64,000 bases of DNA. Origin: Clostridium niameyense (GTDB lineage: Bacteria; Bacillota; Clostridia; Clostridiales; Clostridiaceae). Location of the stretch: the NCBI RefSeq assembly GCF_001243045.1, contig NZ_LN849007.1, positions 710,989 to 774,988 of the forward strand. The letters are read 5' to 3'. Position numbers and translations under genes: made by a program. Below are positions 12,103-20,728 of the stretch, piece by piece. Below the pieces are notes generated by a model. It was not told where the DNA came from, searched no databases, and saw only the letters and a program-made list of their open reading frames with translations. Position 1 is the stretch's first letter. Each line of letters starts with the position of its first letter.

Positions 12103-13146
12103 TTGGATAAAATTAAAGTTCTAGTAGTAGATGATTCTGCGCTAATGAGAAAAATAATATCAGATATGATAAATGAAGAAAATGATTTAGAAGTTATAGA
12201 TACTGCAAGAAATGGTGAGGATTTATTACATAAAATTGAAAAGATAGGGCCAGATGTAATAACTTTAGATGTAGAAATGCCTAAAATGGATGGAATAACG
12301 GCTTTATCAAATTTAAAGAGAATAAATAAAAATATACCAGTTATAATGCTAAGTAGTCTATCTAGTAAAGGACCTAATCTTACTATGGAATGTTTAGATA
12401 AAGGAGCTTTTGATTTTGTACCAAAACCTTCAGGAGCTATATCTTTAGATATAGATAAGGTAAAGGAAGGATTAGTAAAAAAAATAAGACTAGCAGGAAA
12501 TAAAAAAGAAAAAATCTCAACTTCAAGTCATAACTATAAAGAAAAAAAGAATTGTAATACTATAAAAAGAAATAAAGATATAGAAGCTGTAGTTATAGGA
12601 GCTTCAACAGGTGGTCCTAAAGCGCTTTATACTGTTATTACGGCTTTTCCAGAAAGAATAAATGTTCCCATATTTGTAGTTCAACATATGCCTAAAGGAT
12701 TTACTAAGGCTTTTTCAGAAAGATTAAATGCTAATAGTAAATTAAAAGTAGTAGAAGCATCCGATGGACAAACTGTAGAAAATAATACAGTATATGTAGC
12801 ACCAGGAGGATTTCATATGGAGGTTTGGAATGATAAAAAAATACATTTAAACACAGAACCTACTATATGGGGGGTTAGACCTGCAGTAGATAAACTTTTT
12901 AATTCTGCAGCAAAGGTATATGGTTCAAATCTTGTAAGCGTAGTTTTAACGGGTATGGGAAAAGATGGTGCACAAGGTACAGCTACAATAAAAGATAAAG
13001 GCGGAATAACTATGTCAGAGGATAAGTCTACCTGTACCATATATGGTATGCCTAAATCTGCATATGAAACAGGGAAAGTAGATATGGTTGTACCACTACC
13101 TGAAGTTACATCTACGATATTGAATACCATAGGGATTTGGAGGTAA
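12103..13146 (+). CDS. cheB: Protein-glutamate methylesterase/deamidase CheB
   Basis: Removes methyl groups from chemoreceptor glutamates and is activated by CheA phosphorylation. A receiver domain (1-120; phospho-acceptor D56 in TLDVEMP) is joined by a linker to the methylesterase domain (about 160-347). That domain has the Ser in GASTGGP, the His in VQHMPKGF and the Asp in MGKDGA. It begins with TTG at 12103, supported by GGAG 10 nt upstream. The last codons contain the Shine-Dalgarno of cheR, so the two are translationally linked. Confidence 0.95.
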   Translation: MDKIKVLVVDDSALMRKIISDMINEENDLEVIDTARNGEDLLHKIEKIGPDVITLDVEMPKMDGITALSNLKRINKNIPVIMLSSLSSKGPNLTMECLDKGAFDFVPKPSGAISLDIDKVKEGLVKKIRLAGNKKEKISTSSHNYKEKKNCNTIKRNKDIEAVVIGASTGGPKALYTVITAFPERINVPIFVVQHMPKGFTKAFSERLNANSKLKVVEASDGQTVENNTVYVAPGGFHMEVWNDKKIHLNTEPTIWGVRPAVDKLFNSAAKVYGSNLVSVVLTGMGKDGAQGTATIKDKGGITMSEDKSTCTIYGMPKSAYETGKVDMVVPLPEVTSTILNTIGIWR

Positions 13147-13148
13147 GT

Positions 13149-13919
13149 ATGGATTTAGAATATTTTGAAGAATGGGTTTTAAAAGATTTTGGAATAAATT
13201 TAAAAGCTTATAAACAAAATCAACTTCAAAGAAGACTTTTAAGTTTAATGTCAAGAGTTGGAGTGAATTCTGTAGAAGAATATATAAATTTATTAAAAAG
13301 AGATCAGGCACAAAGAAAGAAGTTTTTAGATTTTATAACTATAAATGTAACAGAATTTTTTAGAAATCCAGAAATATTTGATGATTTAAAGAAGAAAGTT
13401 AAAGAAGAATTTTTTAAAAATGGTCCAAGACCCCTTAAAATTTGGAGCGCAGCTTGTTCTATAGGAGCAGAACCTTATTCCTTAGCTATTATAATGAATG
13501 AAATTGCACCAAACATTAAACATAAGATAGTAGCTACAGATATAGACGCCACTATATTAAATAGAGCCAAAATGGGAGAATATTCGTCTACAGAAATTAA
13601 AAATGTTAAGGATATTAGATTAAAAAAATATTTTACCCAACAACATGATAAATATATTATAAATCAAGATATAAAAAATATGGTTACTTTCAAAAAACAT
13701 GATTTAATACTAGATAATTACGAAAAGGATTTTGATCTTATAGTTTGTAGAAATGTAGTTATATACTTTAATCAAGATATAAAGGATAAAATATATAGTA
13801 AATTTAGTACTTCTTTAAAAAAGCAAGGATTACTTTTTGTAGGTGCTACTGAAAGTATTTATAACTATAGAGAATATGGCTTTGAGAAAGCTTCCACATT
13901 TATTTATAGAAAAGCATAA
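13149..13919 (+). CDS. cheR: Chemoreceptor glutamate methyltransferase CheR
   Basis: Transfers methyl groups from S-adenosylmethionine to receptor glutamates for adaptation. It has the all-alpha N-terminal domain, then the SAM-binding domain with IWSAACSIGAEPYSLA. ITINVTEFFRNP and CRNVVIYF are family hallmarks. The frame is open from a TTG at 13137, but that codon lies in the GGAGGT ribosome site. ATG 13149, 5 nt after it and 2 nt after the cheB stop, is the better start (256 aa). Confidence 0.95.
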   Translation: MDLEYFEEWVLKDFGINLKAYKQNQLQRRLLSLMSRVGVNSVEEYINLLKRDQAQRKKFLDFITINVTEFFRNPEIFDDLKKKVKEEFFKNGPRPLKIWSAACSIGAEPYSLAIIMNEIAPNIKHKIVATDIDATILNRAKMGEYSSTEIKNVKDIRLKKYFTQQHDKYIINQDIKNMVTFKKHDLILDNYEKDFDLIVCRNVVIYFNQDIKDKIYSKFSTSLKKQGLLFVGATESIYNYREYGFEKASTFIYRKA

Positions 13920-13931
13920 GGGGGAAGAAAT

Positions 13932-15962
13932 ATGGATACATCTCAATACATGTCAATGTTCCTAGAAGAATCTATGGATAATTTGCAAACATTAAATGAT
14001 TCATTGCTTCAATTGGAACAAGAACCAGATAACATAGATAAATTAAATGAAATATTTAGAGTTGCGCATACCATAAAAGGAATGGCAGCTACTATGGGAT
14101 TTAACCAAATGGCAGAGCTAACTCATAAAATGGAAGATGTTCTATCGAACTTTAGAGAAGGGGATTTAAAAGTAACTCAAGATGTAGTTACAGTTCTTTT
14201 TAAATGTTTGGATACATTAGAACAAATGGTAGATAATATTTCTGAGGATGTAGACGAAGAAATATCAATAGATGAAATAATAAAGGAATTAGAGAAAGCA
14301 GCAAAAGGTGAAGTGGAAGAATCTAATGAAGAAAAAGAAGCTGATAAGGTAGAGGAGAGAGATGAAGATATTGCTTCATCAAATGAAATACCTTTAAATG
14401 AATATGACATAAACGTAATAAAACAAGCTGAGGATAGAGGATTTTTATCTTATGAAATTAAAATAATATTAGATGAAACTACTTTATTAAAATCTGCTAG
14501 GGCTTTTTTGATATTTAAGAGCTTAGAAGATTATGGAGAAATTATAAAATCAATACCTTCTGCAGAAGACATTGAAAATGAGAATTTTGAATTTGAAATT
14601 AAATTAATTTATATTTCTACAAAAAATAAAGAAGAAATTTATAGTATTTTAACAAATATATCTGAAGTAGCGAAGGTAATAGTCGATAATGTAGATGTAA
14701 AGGCTGAAAGAAAAGAAAAAATAAAAGAACAAGTGGAAAAGGTAGTAGAAAATAAAAAGCCAGAAATACAGAACAAAGAAAAACAGGAAAAGCCTAAAGT
14801 TTCTAAACCTAAAGAAAACCATCGTAATAAAAAGGCACATCAATCTGTAAGAGTAGATTTAGAAAGATTAGATAAGTTTATGAATATGGTATCAGAACTT
14901 GTAATTCATAGAACAAGATTGGAGCAAATAAGTTCTAACCATAAACTTATAGATTTAAATGAAACTTTAGAACAAGTAGCAAGGACTACTTCAGACCTTC
15001 AAGATTTAGTTATGAAGATAAGAATGCTTCCTTTAGATGTAGTATTTAATAGATTTCCAAGAATGGTAAGAGATCTTTCTGTAGAGCTTGATAAGGAAAT
15101 GGAACTTATAGTTCAAGGGGCAGATACAGAATTGGATAGAACAGTAATAGATGAAATAGGAGAACCGTTAATTCACTTAATAAGAAATGCTGCAGATCAT
15201 GGTATTGAATCAAAAGAAGAAAGAATACAAACAGGGAAAGATCCAGTGGGTAAAATTAAATTAATAGCATACCAAGAAGGTACAAAAGCTGTAATAAAGG
15301 TAGTAGATGATGGAGCTGGAATACCTGTTGAAAAAATAAGAGCCAAAGCAGAAAAAGTTGGCATTAATACAGAAGGTATGAGCAATAATGATATAAGAAA
15401 TTTAATATTTGCGCAAGGATTTAGTACTAATGAAAAAGTAACAGATATCTCTGGTAGAGGCGTTGGAATGGATGTAGTTAAAACCAAGATAACAGCTTTA
15501 GGAGGTACTGTAGATGTTATAAGTGAAGAAGGTAAAGGATCAGCTTTTATAATAAGACTTCCTTTAACATTACAAATAATACAAGCCCTTTTAGTAAAAA
15601 TAGGTACTGAAACTATGGCAATTTCATTAGGCTACATAGATAGGGTAATAGATTACGAAAAAGATATTATAAAGAAAACTAATAATAAGGAAGTTATAAT
15701 ATATAGAGGTAATGTAATCCCATTAGTTAGACTAAATGAAAAGTTAAATTTACAAGAAGAAGAAGATCATAAAAAGTATATAGTAATAGTTAAAGCAGGG
15801 GAAAGAACTGTTGGACTTCTAGTAGATGGGCTTTTAGGACAAAAGGAAATAGTTATAAAGCCTTTTGGAAAGACACTTCAAGGCATGAAAGAATACATAG
15901 GAGCAACTATATTAGGTGATGGTCTTGTAACTTTGATATTGGATGTTGCTGCTATTGTGTAA
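13932..15962 (+). CDS. cheA: Chemotaxis histidine kinase CheA
   Basis: Receptor-controlled kinase that phosphorylates CheY and CheB. The Hpt domain (about 1-105) carries phospho-His H46 in RVAHTIKG. An acidic linker and a P2-like region (about 160-250) follow, then a Lys/Glu-rich linker, the dimerisation domain (from about 303), the HATPase (HLIRNAADHGIE, DDGAGIP, GRGVGMDVV) and a C-terminal CheW-like domain (from about 545). The 676 residues match the family. SD GGGGAAG stands before the ATG, and the cheC gene starts 24 nt after the stop. Confidence 0.96.
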   Translation: MDTSQYMSMFLEESMDNLQTLNDSLLQLEQEPDNIDKLNEIFRVAHTIKGMAATMGFNQMAELTHKMEDVLSNFREGDLKVTQDVVTVLFKCLDTLEQMVDNISEDVDEEISIDEIIKELEKAAKGEVEESNEEKEADKVEERDEDIASSNEIPLNEYDINVIKQAEDRGFLSYEIKIILDETTLLKSARAFLIFKSLEDYGEIIKSIPSAEDIENENFEFEIKLIYISTKNKEEIYSILTNISEVAKVIVDNVDVKAERKEKIKEQVEKVVENKKPEIQNKEKQEKPKVSKPKENHRNKKAHQSVRVDLERLDKFMNMVSELVIHRTRLEQISSNHKLIDLNETLEQVARTTSDLQDLVMKIRMLPLDVVFNRFPRMVRDLSVELDKEMELIVQGADTELDRTVIDEIGEPLIHLIRNAADHGIESKEERIQTGKDPVGKIKLIAYQEGTKAVIKVVDDGAGIPVEKIRAKAEKVGINTEGMSNNDIRNLIFAQGFSTNEKVTDISGRGVGMDVVKTKITALGGTVDVISEEGKGSAFIIRLPLTLQIIQALLVKIGTETMAISLGYIDRVIDYEKDIIKKTNNKEVIIYRGNVIPLVRLNEKLNLQEEEDHKKYIVIVKAGERTVGLLVDGLLGQKEIVIKPFGKTLQGMKEYIGATILGDGLVTLILDVAAIV

Positions 15963-15986
15963 TATTGTATAGGAGGTCAATACCAT

Positions 15987-16586
15987 ATGGATTATAGTAA
16001 TTTAACAGAATTTCAGTTAGATGCATTAAGAGAAGTTGCAAATATTGGAACAGGAAATTCAGCTACAGCCTTATCCCAACTTTTAGGCAAGAAAGTAGAT
16101 ATGACTGTACCTTCTATAAATATAGTTCCTTTTGACCAAATAATGGAGGAAATAGGAGAAGAAAAAACTGTAGTAGGAGTATTAGTTAGAGTACTTGGAG
16201 ATACTCCAGGAAACATATTATTTATTTTTGATAAATCTACAGCTTTAGATTTAGTATGTAGATTAACTGGTATGAAAGAAGATACTTTAACTGAAATGGG
16301 AAATTCAGTAATGTGTGAAATAGGCAATATAATATCTACATCTTATATGAATGCTATAGCTAAATTTACAAATTTGACTATAACACCATCAGTTCCAGCA
16401 GTAACATATGATATGCTAGGTGCAATATTGTCTACTACTTATATAGAATCAGGACAATTCAATGAATATGTTTTGGATATAGAAACAGTGTTTATGGAAG
16501 ATGGTTCACAAATAAGCGGGCATTTTTATTATGTACCAATGCCTGGTTCATTAGAAAAAATATTAAATACATTAGGAGTAAATTAA
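15987..16586 (+). CDS. cheC: CheY-P phosphatase CheC
   Basis: A 199-residue CheC with two copies of the phosphatase helix motif, EVANIGTGNSATALS near the N terminus and EIGNIISTSYMNA near residue 115. In Bacillus and Thermotoga it dephosphorylates CheY-P and is stimulated by CheD. Both partner genes are in this operon. AGGAGGTC stands before the ATG. FliY (18454) has a related domain and may act as a second phosphatase at the motor. Confidence 0.93.
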   Translation: MDYSNLTEFQLDALREVANIGTGNSATALSQLLGKKVDMTVPSINIVPFDQIMEEIGEEKTVVGVLVRVLGDTPGNILFIFDKSTALDLVCRLTGMKEDTLTEMGNSVMCEIGNIISTSYMNAIAKFTNLTITPSVPAVTYDMLGAILSTTYIESGQFNEYVLDIETVFMEDGSQISGHFYYVPMPGSLEKILNTLGVN

Positions 16587-16605
16587 TTTTGGAGGGAATA
16601 GTAAA

Positions 16606-16965
16606 ATGGCAAAAGTATTAATTGTTGATGACGCTGCATTTATGAGAATGATGATAAAAGATATATTAGAAAAAAATGGATTTGAAATCGTAGGAGAAGC
16701 AAGCAATGGTATAAAAGCTGTAGAAATTTATAAAAAGGAAAATCCAGATGTAGTAACTATGGATATAACTATGCCAGATATGGATGGTATAGAGGCTGTT
16801 AAGGCTATAAGAGAATATAATCCATCAGCTAAAATAATAATGTGTAGTGCTATGGGACAACAAACTATGGTAATGGATGCTATAAAAGCAGGAGCAAAAG
16901 ATTTTATAGTAAAGCCATTCCAACCAGATAGAGTTTTAGAAGCTATAAAAAAAGTTGTAGGATAA
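16606..16965 (+). CDS. cheY: Chemotaxis response regulator CheY
   Basis: A single receiver domain of 119 residues that carries the signal from CheA to the flagellar switch. The acidic pair D8-D9 and phospho-acceptor D53 (TMDITMP) are present, with the conserved Lys in VKPF near residue 104. Its partners FliM and FliY are encoded just downstream. SD GGAGGG is 9-10 nt before the ATG. Confidence 0.95.
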   Translation: MAKVLIVDDAAFMRMMIKDILEKNGFEIVGEASNGIKAVEIYKKENPDVVTMDITMPDMDGIEAVKAIREYNPSAKIIMCSAMGQQTMVMDAIKAGAKDFIVKPFQPDRVLEAIKKVVG

Positions 16966-16975
16966 TGATTAGTAC

Positions 16976-17018
16976 TTAGTTAATGCATTAGGTATAAACT
17001 CCTAATGCATTAAACTAA
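16976..17018 (+). other. Strong intra-operon RNA hairpin between cheY and the second cheW
   Basis: Positions 16976-16992 pair with 17001-17018 to form a stem of about 17 bp with one bulged A at 17013 and the 8-nt loop TATAAACT. There is no T tract after it, so it is not a standard terminator. It could be a partial terminator, an RNase processing site or a stabiliser that gives different amounts of the cheY-side and fliM-side mRNA. Confidence 0.6.
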
Positions 17019-17043
17019 TAAAATTTTGAGAGGAGGATTTCCT

Positions 17044-17439
17044 TTGCAAGTAGTTATATTTAAACTTAATAATGAACAGTTTGCAGTTGAGACAGACAAA
17101 GTTCAAAGTATAAATGATGCTATGGAAATAACTAGAGTTCCTAAAGCTCCAGCTTATATAAAGGGACTAGTAAATTTAAGAGGAAATGTAATTTCTCTTT
17201 TAGATATAAATCTTTTATTGGATATACCTAAAGAAGAAGAAAATCAAGATAATATAATAATATTAGAGATGGAAGACGAATTAGTGGGAATAGCAGTAGA
17301 TGAAGTAGATGAAGTTCTTGAAGTAGAAGAAAATATAATAGAGAGAACATCAGACGAAAAAAGAAAAGACTATGTAGAGGGAGTAATTAATTTTAAAGAT
17401 AGAATAGTAACATTAATAGATATTGATAAACTTCTTTAA
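17044..17439 (+). CDS. cheW: Second CheW-domain coupling protein
   Basis: CheW-like protein of 131 residues with LQVVIFKLNNEQFAVETDKV, YIKGLVNLRGNVISLLDI and a late VEGVINFKDRIVTLIDI. The frame opens at a TTG at 17026, but the ribosome site GAGGAGG lies at 17030-17036, so TTG 17044 (7 nt later) is the real start. It follows a large hairpin and precedes fliM by 26 nt. Its position beside the C-ring genes is unusual for a receptor coupler, but the family is plain. Confidence 0.92.
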   Translation: MQVVIFKLNNEQFAVETDKVQSINDAMEITRVPKAPAYIKGLVNLRGNVISLLDINLLLDIPKEEENQDNIIILEMEDELVGIAVDEVDEVLEVEENIIERTSDEKRKDYVEGVINFKDRIVTLIDIDKLL

Positions 17440-17465
17440 ATTTGACGAAGAAATGAGGGAAGTAA

Positions 17466-18461
17466 ATGGCAGAAATATTATCTCAGAGTGAAATAGATGC
17501 CCTTTTGTCTGCATTGTCATCTGGAGAATTAACACCGGATGAGGTCCCTAAAGAAGAAGAAAAGCAAAAGGTAAAACCTTATGATTTTAGAAGACCTCAG
17601 AAATTTTCTAAAGACCATATAAGAACTTTAGAACTTATACATGATAACTATGCAAGAATAATATCAAATTATTTAACAGCACAAGTTAGAAGCAATGTAA
17701 AGGTAAAAATAGAATCTGTTCAACAGATAACCTATGAAGAATTCATTCACTCTGTACCTAACCCTACAATATTGACTATATTTAAGATGCCACCTTTAAG
17801 TGGTTCTATATTATTTGAAACTAATCCACAGTTTGTATTTCAAATAATAGATGTACTTTTGGGAGGCACTGGTACAGGAAAATATAAAATAAGGGAATTT
17901 ACAGACATAGACAAAAACATAATGAAACAAATAAATACAGCTTTAATAGCTAATTTAAAACTAGCTTGGGAAGATGTAATTGAGGTAGAAACGGAAATAG
18001 AAGGACTTGAAACAAATCCAGCATTAAATCAAACATTAGCTCCAACAGAACCAGTAGCACTTATAACTTTTTCTGTAGAAATGGGTAAGGATAGTACGTT
18101 TATAAATATATGTATACCATATTTAAGTATAGAAAAAGTTTTAGATAAATTGGTAGTTAAATATTGGTTTAAAGAAAATGATGATGAAGCTTCAGGAGAT
18201 TCTAAAGAGAAATTACAAAAACGCATGAATATAGTTAACATGGAAGTAACTGCTCAGTTAGGTGAAAATAAAGTAACTGTGGATGAATTTTTAAGATTAT
18301 CTATAGGAGATGTAATATCCCTAGGTACAAAAACAGATGAACCTGTAAAAGTTTTGATAGAAAATGAACCATGTTACTATGCTAAGCCAGGAGTTATAGG
18401 AAGAAATATTGGCTTAGAGATACTAGATCAAATAGATAAGGATGTGGAGAATTATGAGTAA
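17466..18461 (+). CDS. fliM: Flagellar motor switch protein FliM
   Basis: C-ring protein that binds CheY-P and controls rotation direction. The N-terminal CheY-binding peptide is present as ILSQSEIDALLSAL. The CheC-like middle domain spans about 45-230, and the C-terminal SpoA (FliN-like) domain starts near VTAQLGENKVTVDEFLRL. The 331 residues are typical. Its last 8 nt overlap the start of fliY, so the two are translationally coupled. Confidence 0.96.
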   Translation: MAEILSQSEIDALLSALSSGELTPDEVPKEEEKQKVKPYDFRRPQKFSKDHIRTLELIHDNYARIISNYLTAQVRSNVKVKIESVQQITYEEFIHSVPNPTILTIFKMPPLSGSILFETNPQFVFQIIDVLLGGTGTGKYKIREFTDIDKNIMKQINTALIANLKLAWEDVIEVETEIEGLETNPALNQTLAPTEPVALITFSVEMGKDSTFINICIPYLSIEKVLDKLVVKYWFKENDDEASGDSKEKLQKRMNIVNMEVTAQLGENKVTVDEFLRLSIGDVISLGTKTDEPVKVLIENEPCYYAKPGVIGRNIGLEILDQIDKDVENYE

Positions 18462-19620
18462 CGGGTTTCTTTCACAGGAAGAAATAAATGCGCTTTTAAA
18501 TGGAGATGAAGGTCAAGAACCTAAAGAAAATAAAGAAGAAATGAAGGCAAATACTGAAAATAAGTCACAAGAAGTTAAAGAAGATCTTACAGACATAGAA
18601 AAAGATCTTTTAGGAGAAGTTGGGAATATATCTATGGGATCTGCTTCTACAGCACTTTCAACAATAATAAACCAACAAGTAAGTATAACAACACCTATAG
18701 TTAGTATAACTACGCTAGAACAATTGGTAAAAACTTTTGAAATACCTAATGTAGCTTTAGAAGTGAAATACACTAGTGGCATTGTTGGAGAAAATCTTTT
18801 AGTGATGAACATAGATGATGCATCAGTAATATCTAATCTAATGATGGGTGGAGATGGAAAGGTAGATAAAGCTATAAAAGAACTTTCGGAAATAGAAATA
18901 AGTGCAGTGTCAGAAGCTATGAATCAAATGATAGGTTCAGCAGCCACATCTATGGCAACTATGTTTGCAAGGGAGGTTAATATATCTCCTCCATTGTCTA
19001 AAGTGTGGAGAGATTTAACTGAACCTTTAGCAGAAGGTATAGAACCCACAGAACCAATAGTTAAAGTATCATTTTCATTAACTATTGGAAATTTAGTAGA
19101 TAGCAATATAATGCAGCTTCTTCCACTAAAAACCGCTAAAAAAATAGTCTCAATAATGATGGGACAGGAAGATATAAATGATTTAGAAATTGTAAAAGTT
19201 AAAGAGGAAGAAAGAATGAAATTAAAACAAGAATCTAAAAGAGAAACAGCTCCAGTATATGAAAAACCAATAGAAACTGTAAGACCTCAACCACAAGTAG
19301 AAGTAAAACAGGCTACCTTTGAAACACTAAAGCCTAAAGCTCCTGCAGCTAATATGCCAGATAATATTGATTTAATATTAGATGTACCTCTTAATATTTC
19401 AGTAGTTTTAGGAAGAACTAAGATGAGTGTGAAAGATATTTTAGATTTAGGTACAGGATCTTTAATAGAATTGGATAAGTTAGCAGAGGAACCAGTAGAG
19501 ATTCAAGTAAATGGCAAAAAGGTTGCTTATGGAGAAGTGGTAGTTGTAGATGAAAATTTTGGAGTTAGAATAACTAGTATAGTAAGTGGAGCAGAAAGAG
19601 TAAAATCTTTAGGAAAATAA
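18454..19620 (+). CDS. fliY: Flagellar motor switch phosphatase/switch protein FliY
   Basis: Gram-positive C-ring protein that combines a CheC-type phosphatase domain with a FliN/SpoA domain. Visible are an N-terminal FLSQEEINALLNG peptide like that of FliM, a CheC-like domain (about 45-240, EVGNISMGSASTALS and EAMNQMIGSAATSMA), a Glu/Lys/Pro linker and the FliN domain (LDVPLNISVVLGRTKMSV to the end). ATG 18454 sits inside fliM after GGAG; the ATG at 18442 has no site. The operon terminates right after the stop. Confidence 0.95.
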   Translation: MSNGFLSQEEINALLNGDEGQEPKENKEEMKANTENKSQEVKEDLTDIEKDLLGEVGNISMGSASTALSTIINQQVSITTPIVSITTLEQLVKTFEIPNVALEVKYTSGIVGENLLVMNIDDASVISNLMMGGDGKVDKAIKELSEIEISAVSEAMNQMIGSAATSMATMFAREVNISPPLSKVWRDLTEPLAEGIEPTEPIVKVSFSLTIGNLVDSNIMQLLPLKTAKKIVSIMMGQEDINDLEIVKVKEEERMKLKQESKRETAPVYEKPIETVRPQPQVEVKQATFETLKPKAPAANMPDNIDLILDVPLNISVVLGRTKMSVKDILDLGTGSLIELDKLAEEPVEIQVNGKKVAYGEVVVVDENFGVRITSIVSGAERVKSLGK

Positions 19621-19647
19621 AAGAATTGCTATTGCAATTCTTTTTTT
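19621..19647 (+). terminator. Terminator of the che-fliM-fliY operon
   Basis: A 9-bp stem (19621-19629 with 19634-19642) with loop TATT, followed directly by a run of Ts. It separates the chemotaxis operon from the flgM operon. Confidence 0.9.
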
Positions 19648-19766
19648 ATCTATGTAATTTCGATGCATTTTTAATAGTAAATTTAATAAAATTAATTTTA
19701 TAATTAAAGCAGTAAAATAGAGCTACATTGAGTATTAAATTAATAATTTACTTTTATTAAAAGGTA

Positions 19767-19793
19767 TAAATCTTGACAGAGAGTTTACGATAA
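19767..19793 (+). promoter_or_regulatory. Sigma-D (sigma-28) promoter of the flgM operon
   Basis: TAAA (19767-19770), exactly 15 nt, TACGATAA (19786-19793), close to the Bacillus SigD consensus TAAA-N15-GCCGATAT. The gap 19621-19915 otherwise holds only the upstream terminator. The same pattern recurs before other late flagellar genes in this window, which raises confidence. Confidence 0.85.
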
Positions 19794-19915
19794 TAGTAAT
19801 ACAAATCAAATATAAAAAATTAAATTGACAACAAAATTATAAAAATATAAAATTTCTATTGTCTGTGTTTAATTATAAGAATAATAAATTAAAATATTAT
19901 TTAGGAGTGTATAAT

Positions 19916-20191
19916 ATGAAAATTAATAGTGTAAGTATTACAAAAGGCCTGAATACTTATAACTTAAGCAAAAAAAATATAGAAAAGAAACAAGTAAATA
20001 ATAGTAAAAAAGATACAGTAGAAATATCTAAAGTAGGTAAAAGTTTAACTGCTTATTCTATAGAAGATAAATTTTTAAGCTCAAAGAATAGAATAGAAAA
20101 AATAAAGAAATTAATAGACGAAGGTACTTATAAAGTGGATTCAAAATTAATAGCAGAAAAAATGATAAATTCTATGAAGGGGAAATATTAA
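19916..20191 (+). CDS. flgM: Anti-sigma-28 factor FlgM
   Basis: Binds and inhibits the flagellar sigma factor until the hook-basal body is finished. The 91 residues show the family's C-terminal sigma-binding helices, DTVEISKVGKSLTAY then RIEKIKKLIDEGTYKVDSKLIAEKM. An upstream TTG at 19859 keeps the frame open, but ATG 19916 has AGGAG 8 nt before it and starts with the usual MKIN. A sigma-D promoter lies about 125 nt upstream, so FlgM likely feeds back on its own synthesis. Its stop overlaps the flgN start by one base. Confidence 0.93.
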   Translation: MKINSVSITKGLNTYNLSKKNIEKKQVNNSKKDTVEISKVGKSLTAYSIEDKFLSSKNRIEKIKKLIDEGTYKVDSKLIAEKMINSMKGKY

Positions 20192-20595
20192 TGGAAGAAA
20201 ATCTTAAATTAATATTAAAAAACCAATATAAATCATTAAAAGAACTTTTAGAATTGTTGGAGAAACAACATAAATATTTATGTTGTAAAAATACTTTTGG
20301 TTTAGATAAAATTGTAGAGGATATAGAAGAAAAGAGTAAAGAACTTGCAAAATATGAAATGGAAAGAAGAAGCTTAACTAAAGAAAATTCTATTTTAGCT
20401 TTTATGAAAGAAAGTAAAGATGATGAACTTCAAAAGGCTTATAATGATTGTTTAAAAGTATTAAATGATATTAAACTTCAAAAGGATACTAATGAATTAA
20501 TAATAAGACAAGGCATATCTTTGACCACCAGTGTTTTAACTATATTAAATCCAGACAAATCACCTAAAACTTATGGTCCACAGGGAAGAAGATAA
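20191..20595 (+). CDS. flgN: FlgN-family export chaperone
   Basis: A 134-residue, mostly helical protein in the usual flgM-flgN-flgK-flgL order. FlgN proteins bind the C termini of the hook-filament junction proteins FlgK and FlgL and deliver them to the export gate. LLELLEKQHKYL and DIKLQKDTNELIIRQGI fit the family pattern. The start overlaps the flgM stop (TAATG). The identification rests on position plus helical pattern, since the family is poorly conserved. Confidence 0.85.
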   Translation: MEENLKLILKNQYKSLKELLELLEKQHKYLCCKNTFGLDKIVEDIEEKSKELAKYEMERRSLTKENSILAFMKESKDDELQKAYNDCLKVLNDIKLQKDTNELIIRQGISLTTSVLTILNPDKSPKTYGPQGRR

Positions 20596-20600
20596 TTTTA

Positions 20601-20644
20601 GGGCAACAGACAATGAGTATTTTATATTAATATTGTCTTTGCCC
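20601..20644 (+). other. Hairpin between flgN and flgK
   Basis: GGGCAACAGACAAT (20601-20614) pairs with ATTGTCTTTGCCC (20632-20644), with one bulged C and a 17-nt AT loop. The T tract after it is poor, so it may be a weak terminator or a stability element ahead of flgK. Confidence 0.55.
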
Positions 20645-20665
20645 ATATTTTATATATTTCAAAAG

Positions 20666-20693
20666 TAAAGATTTATACGTTGAGCTACGAATA
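20666..20693 (+). promoter_or_regulatory. Possible sigma-D promoter before flgK
   Basis: TAAA (20666-20669), 16 nt, TACGAATA (20686-20693). The spacer is one longer and the -10 less perfect than the other sites. A second sigma-D promoter here would fit the hairpin just upstream. Confidence 0.35.
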
Positions 20694-20728
20694 TATAATT
20701 AGAAGAAAGAGATAGGGAGTTGAGAGTA

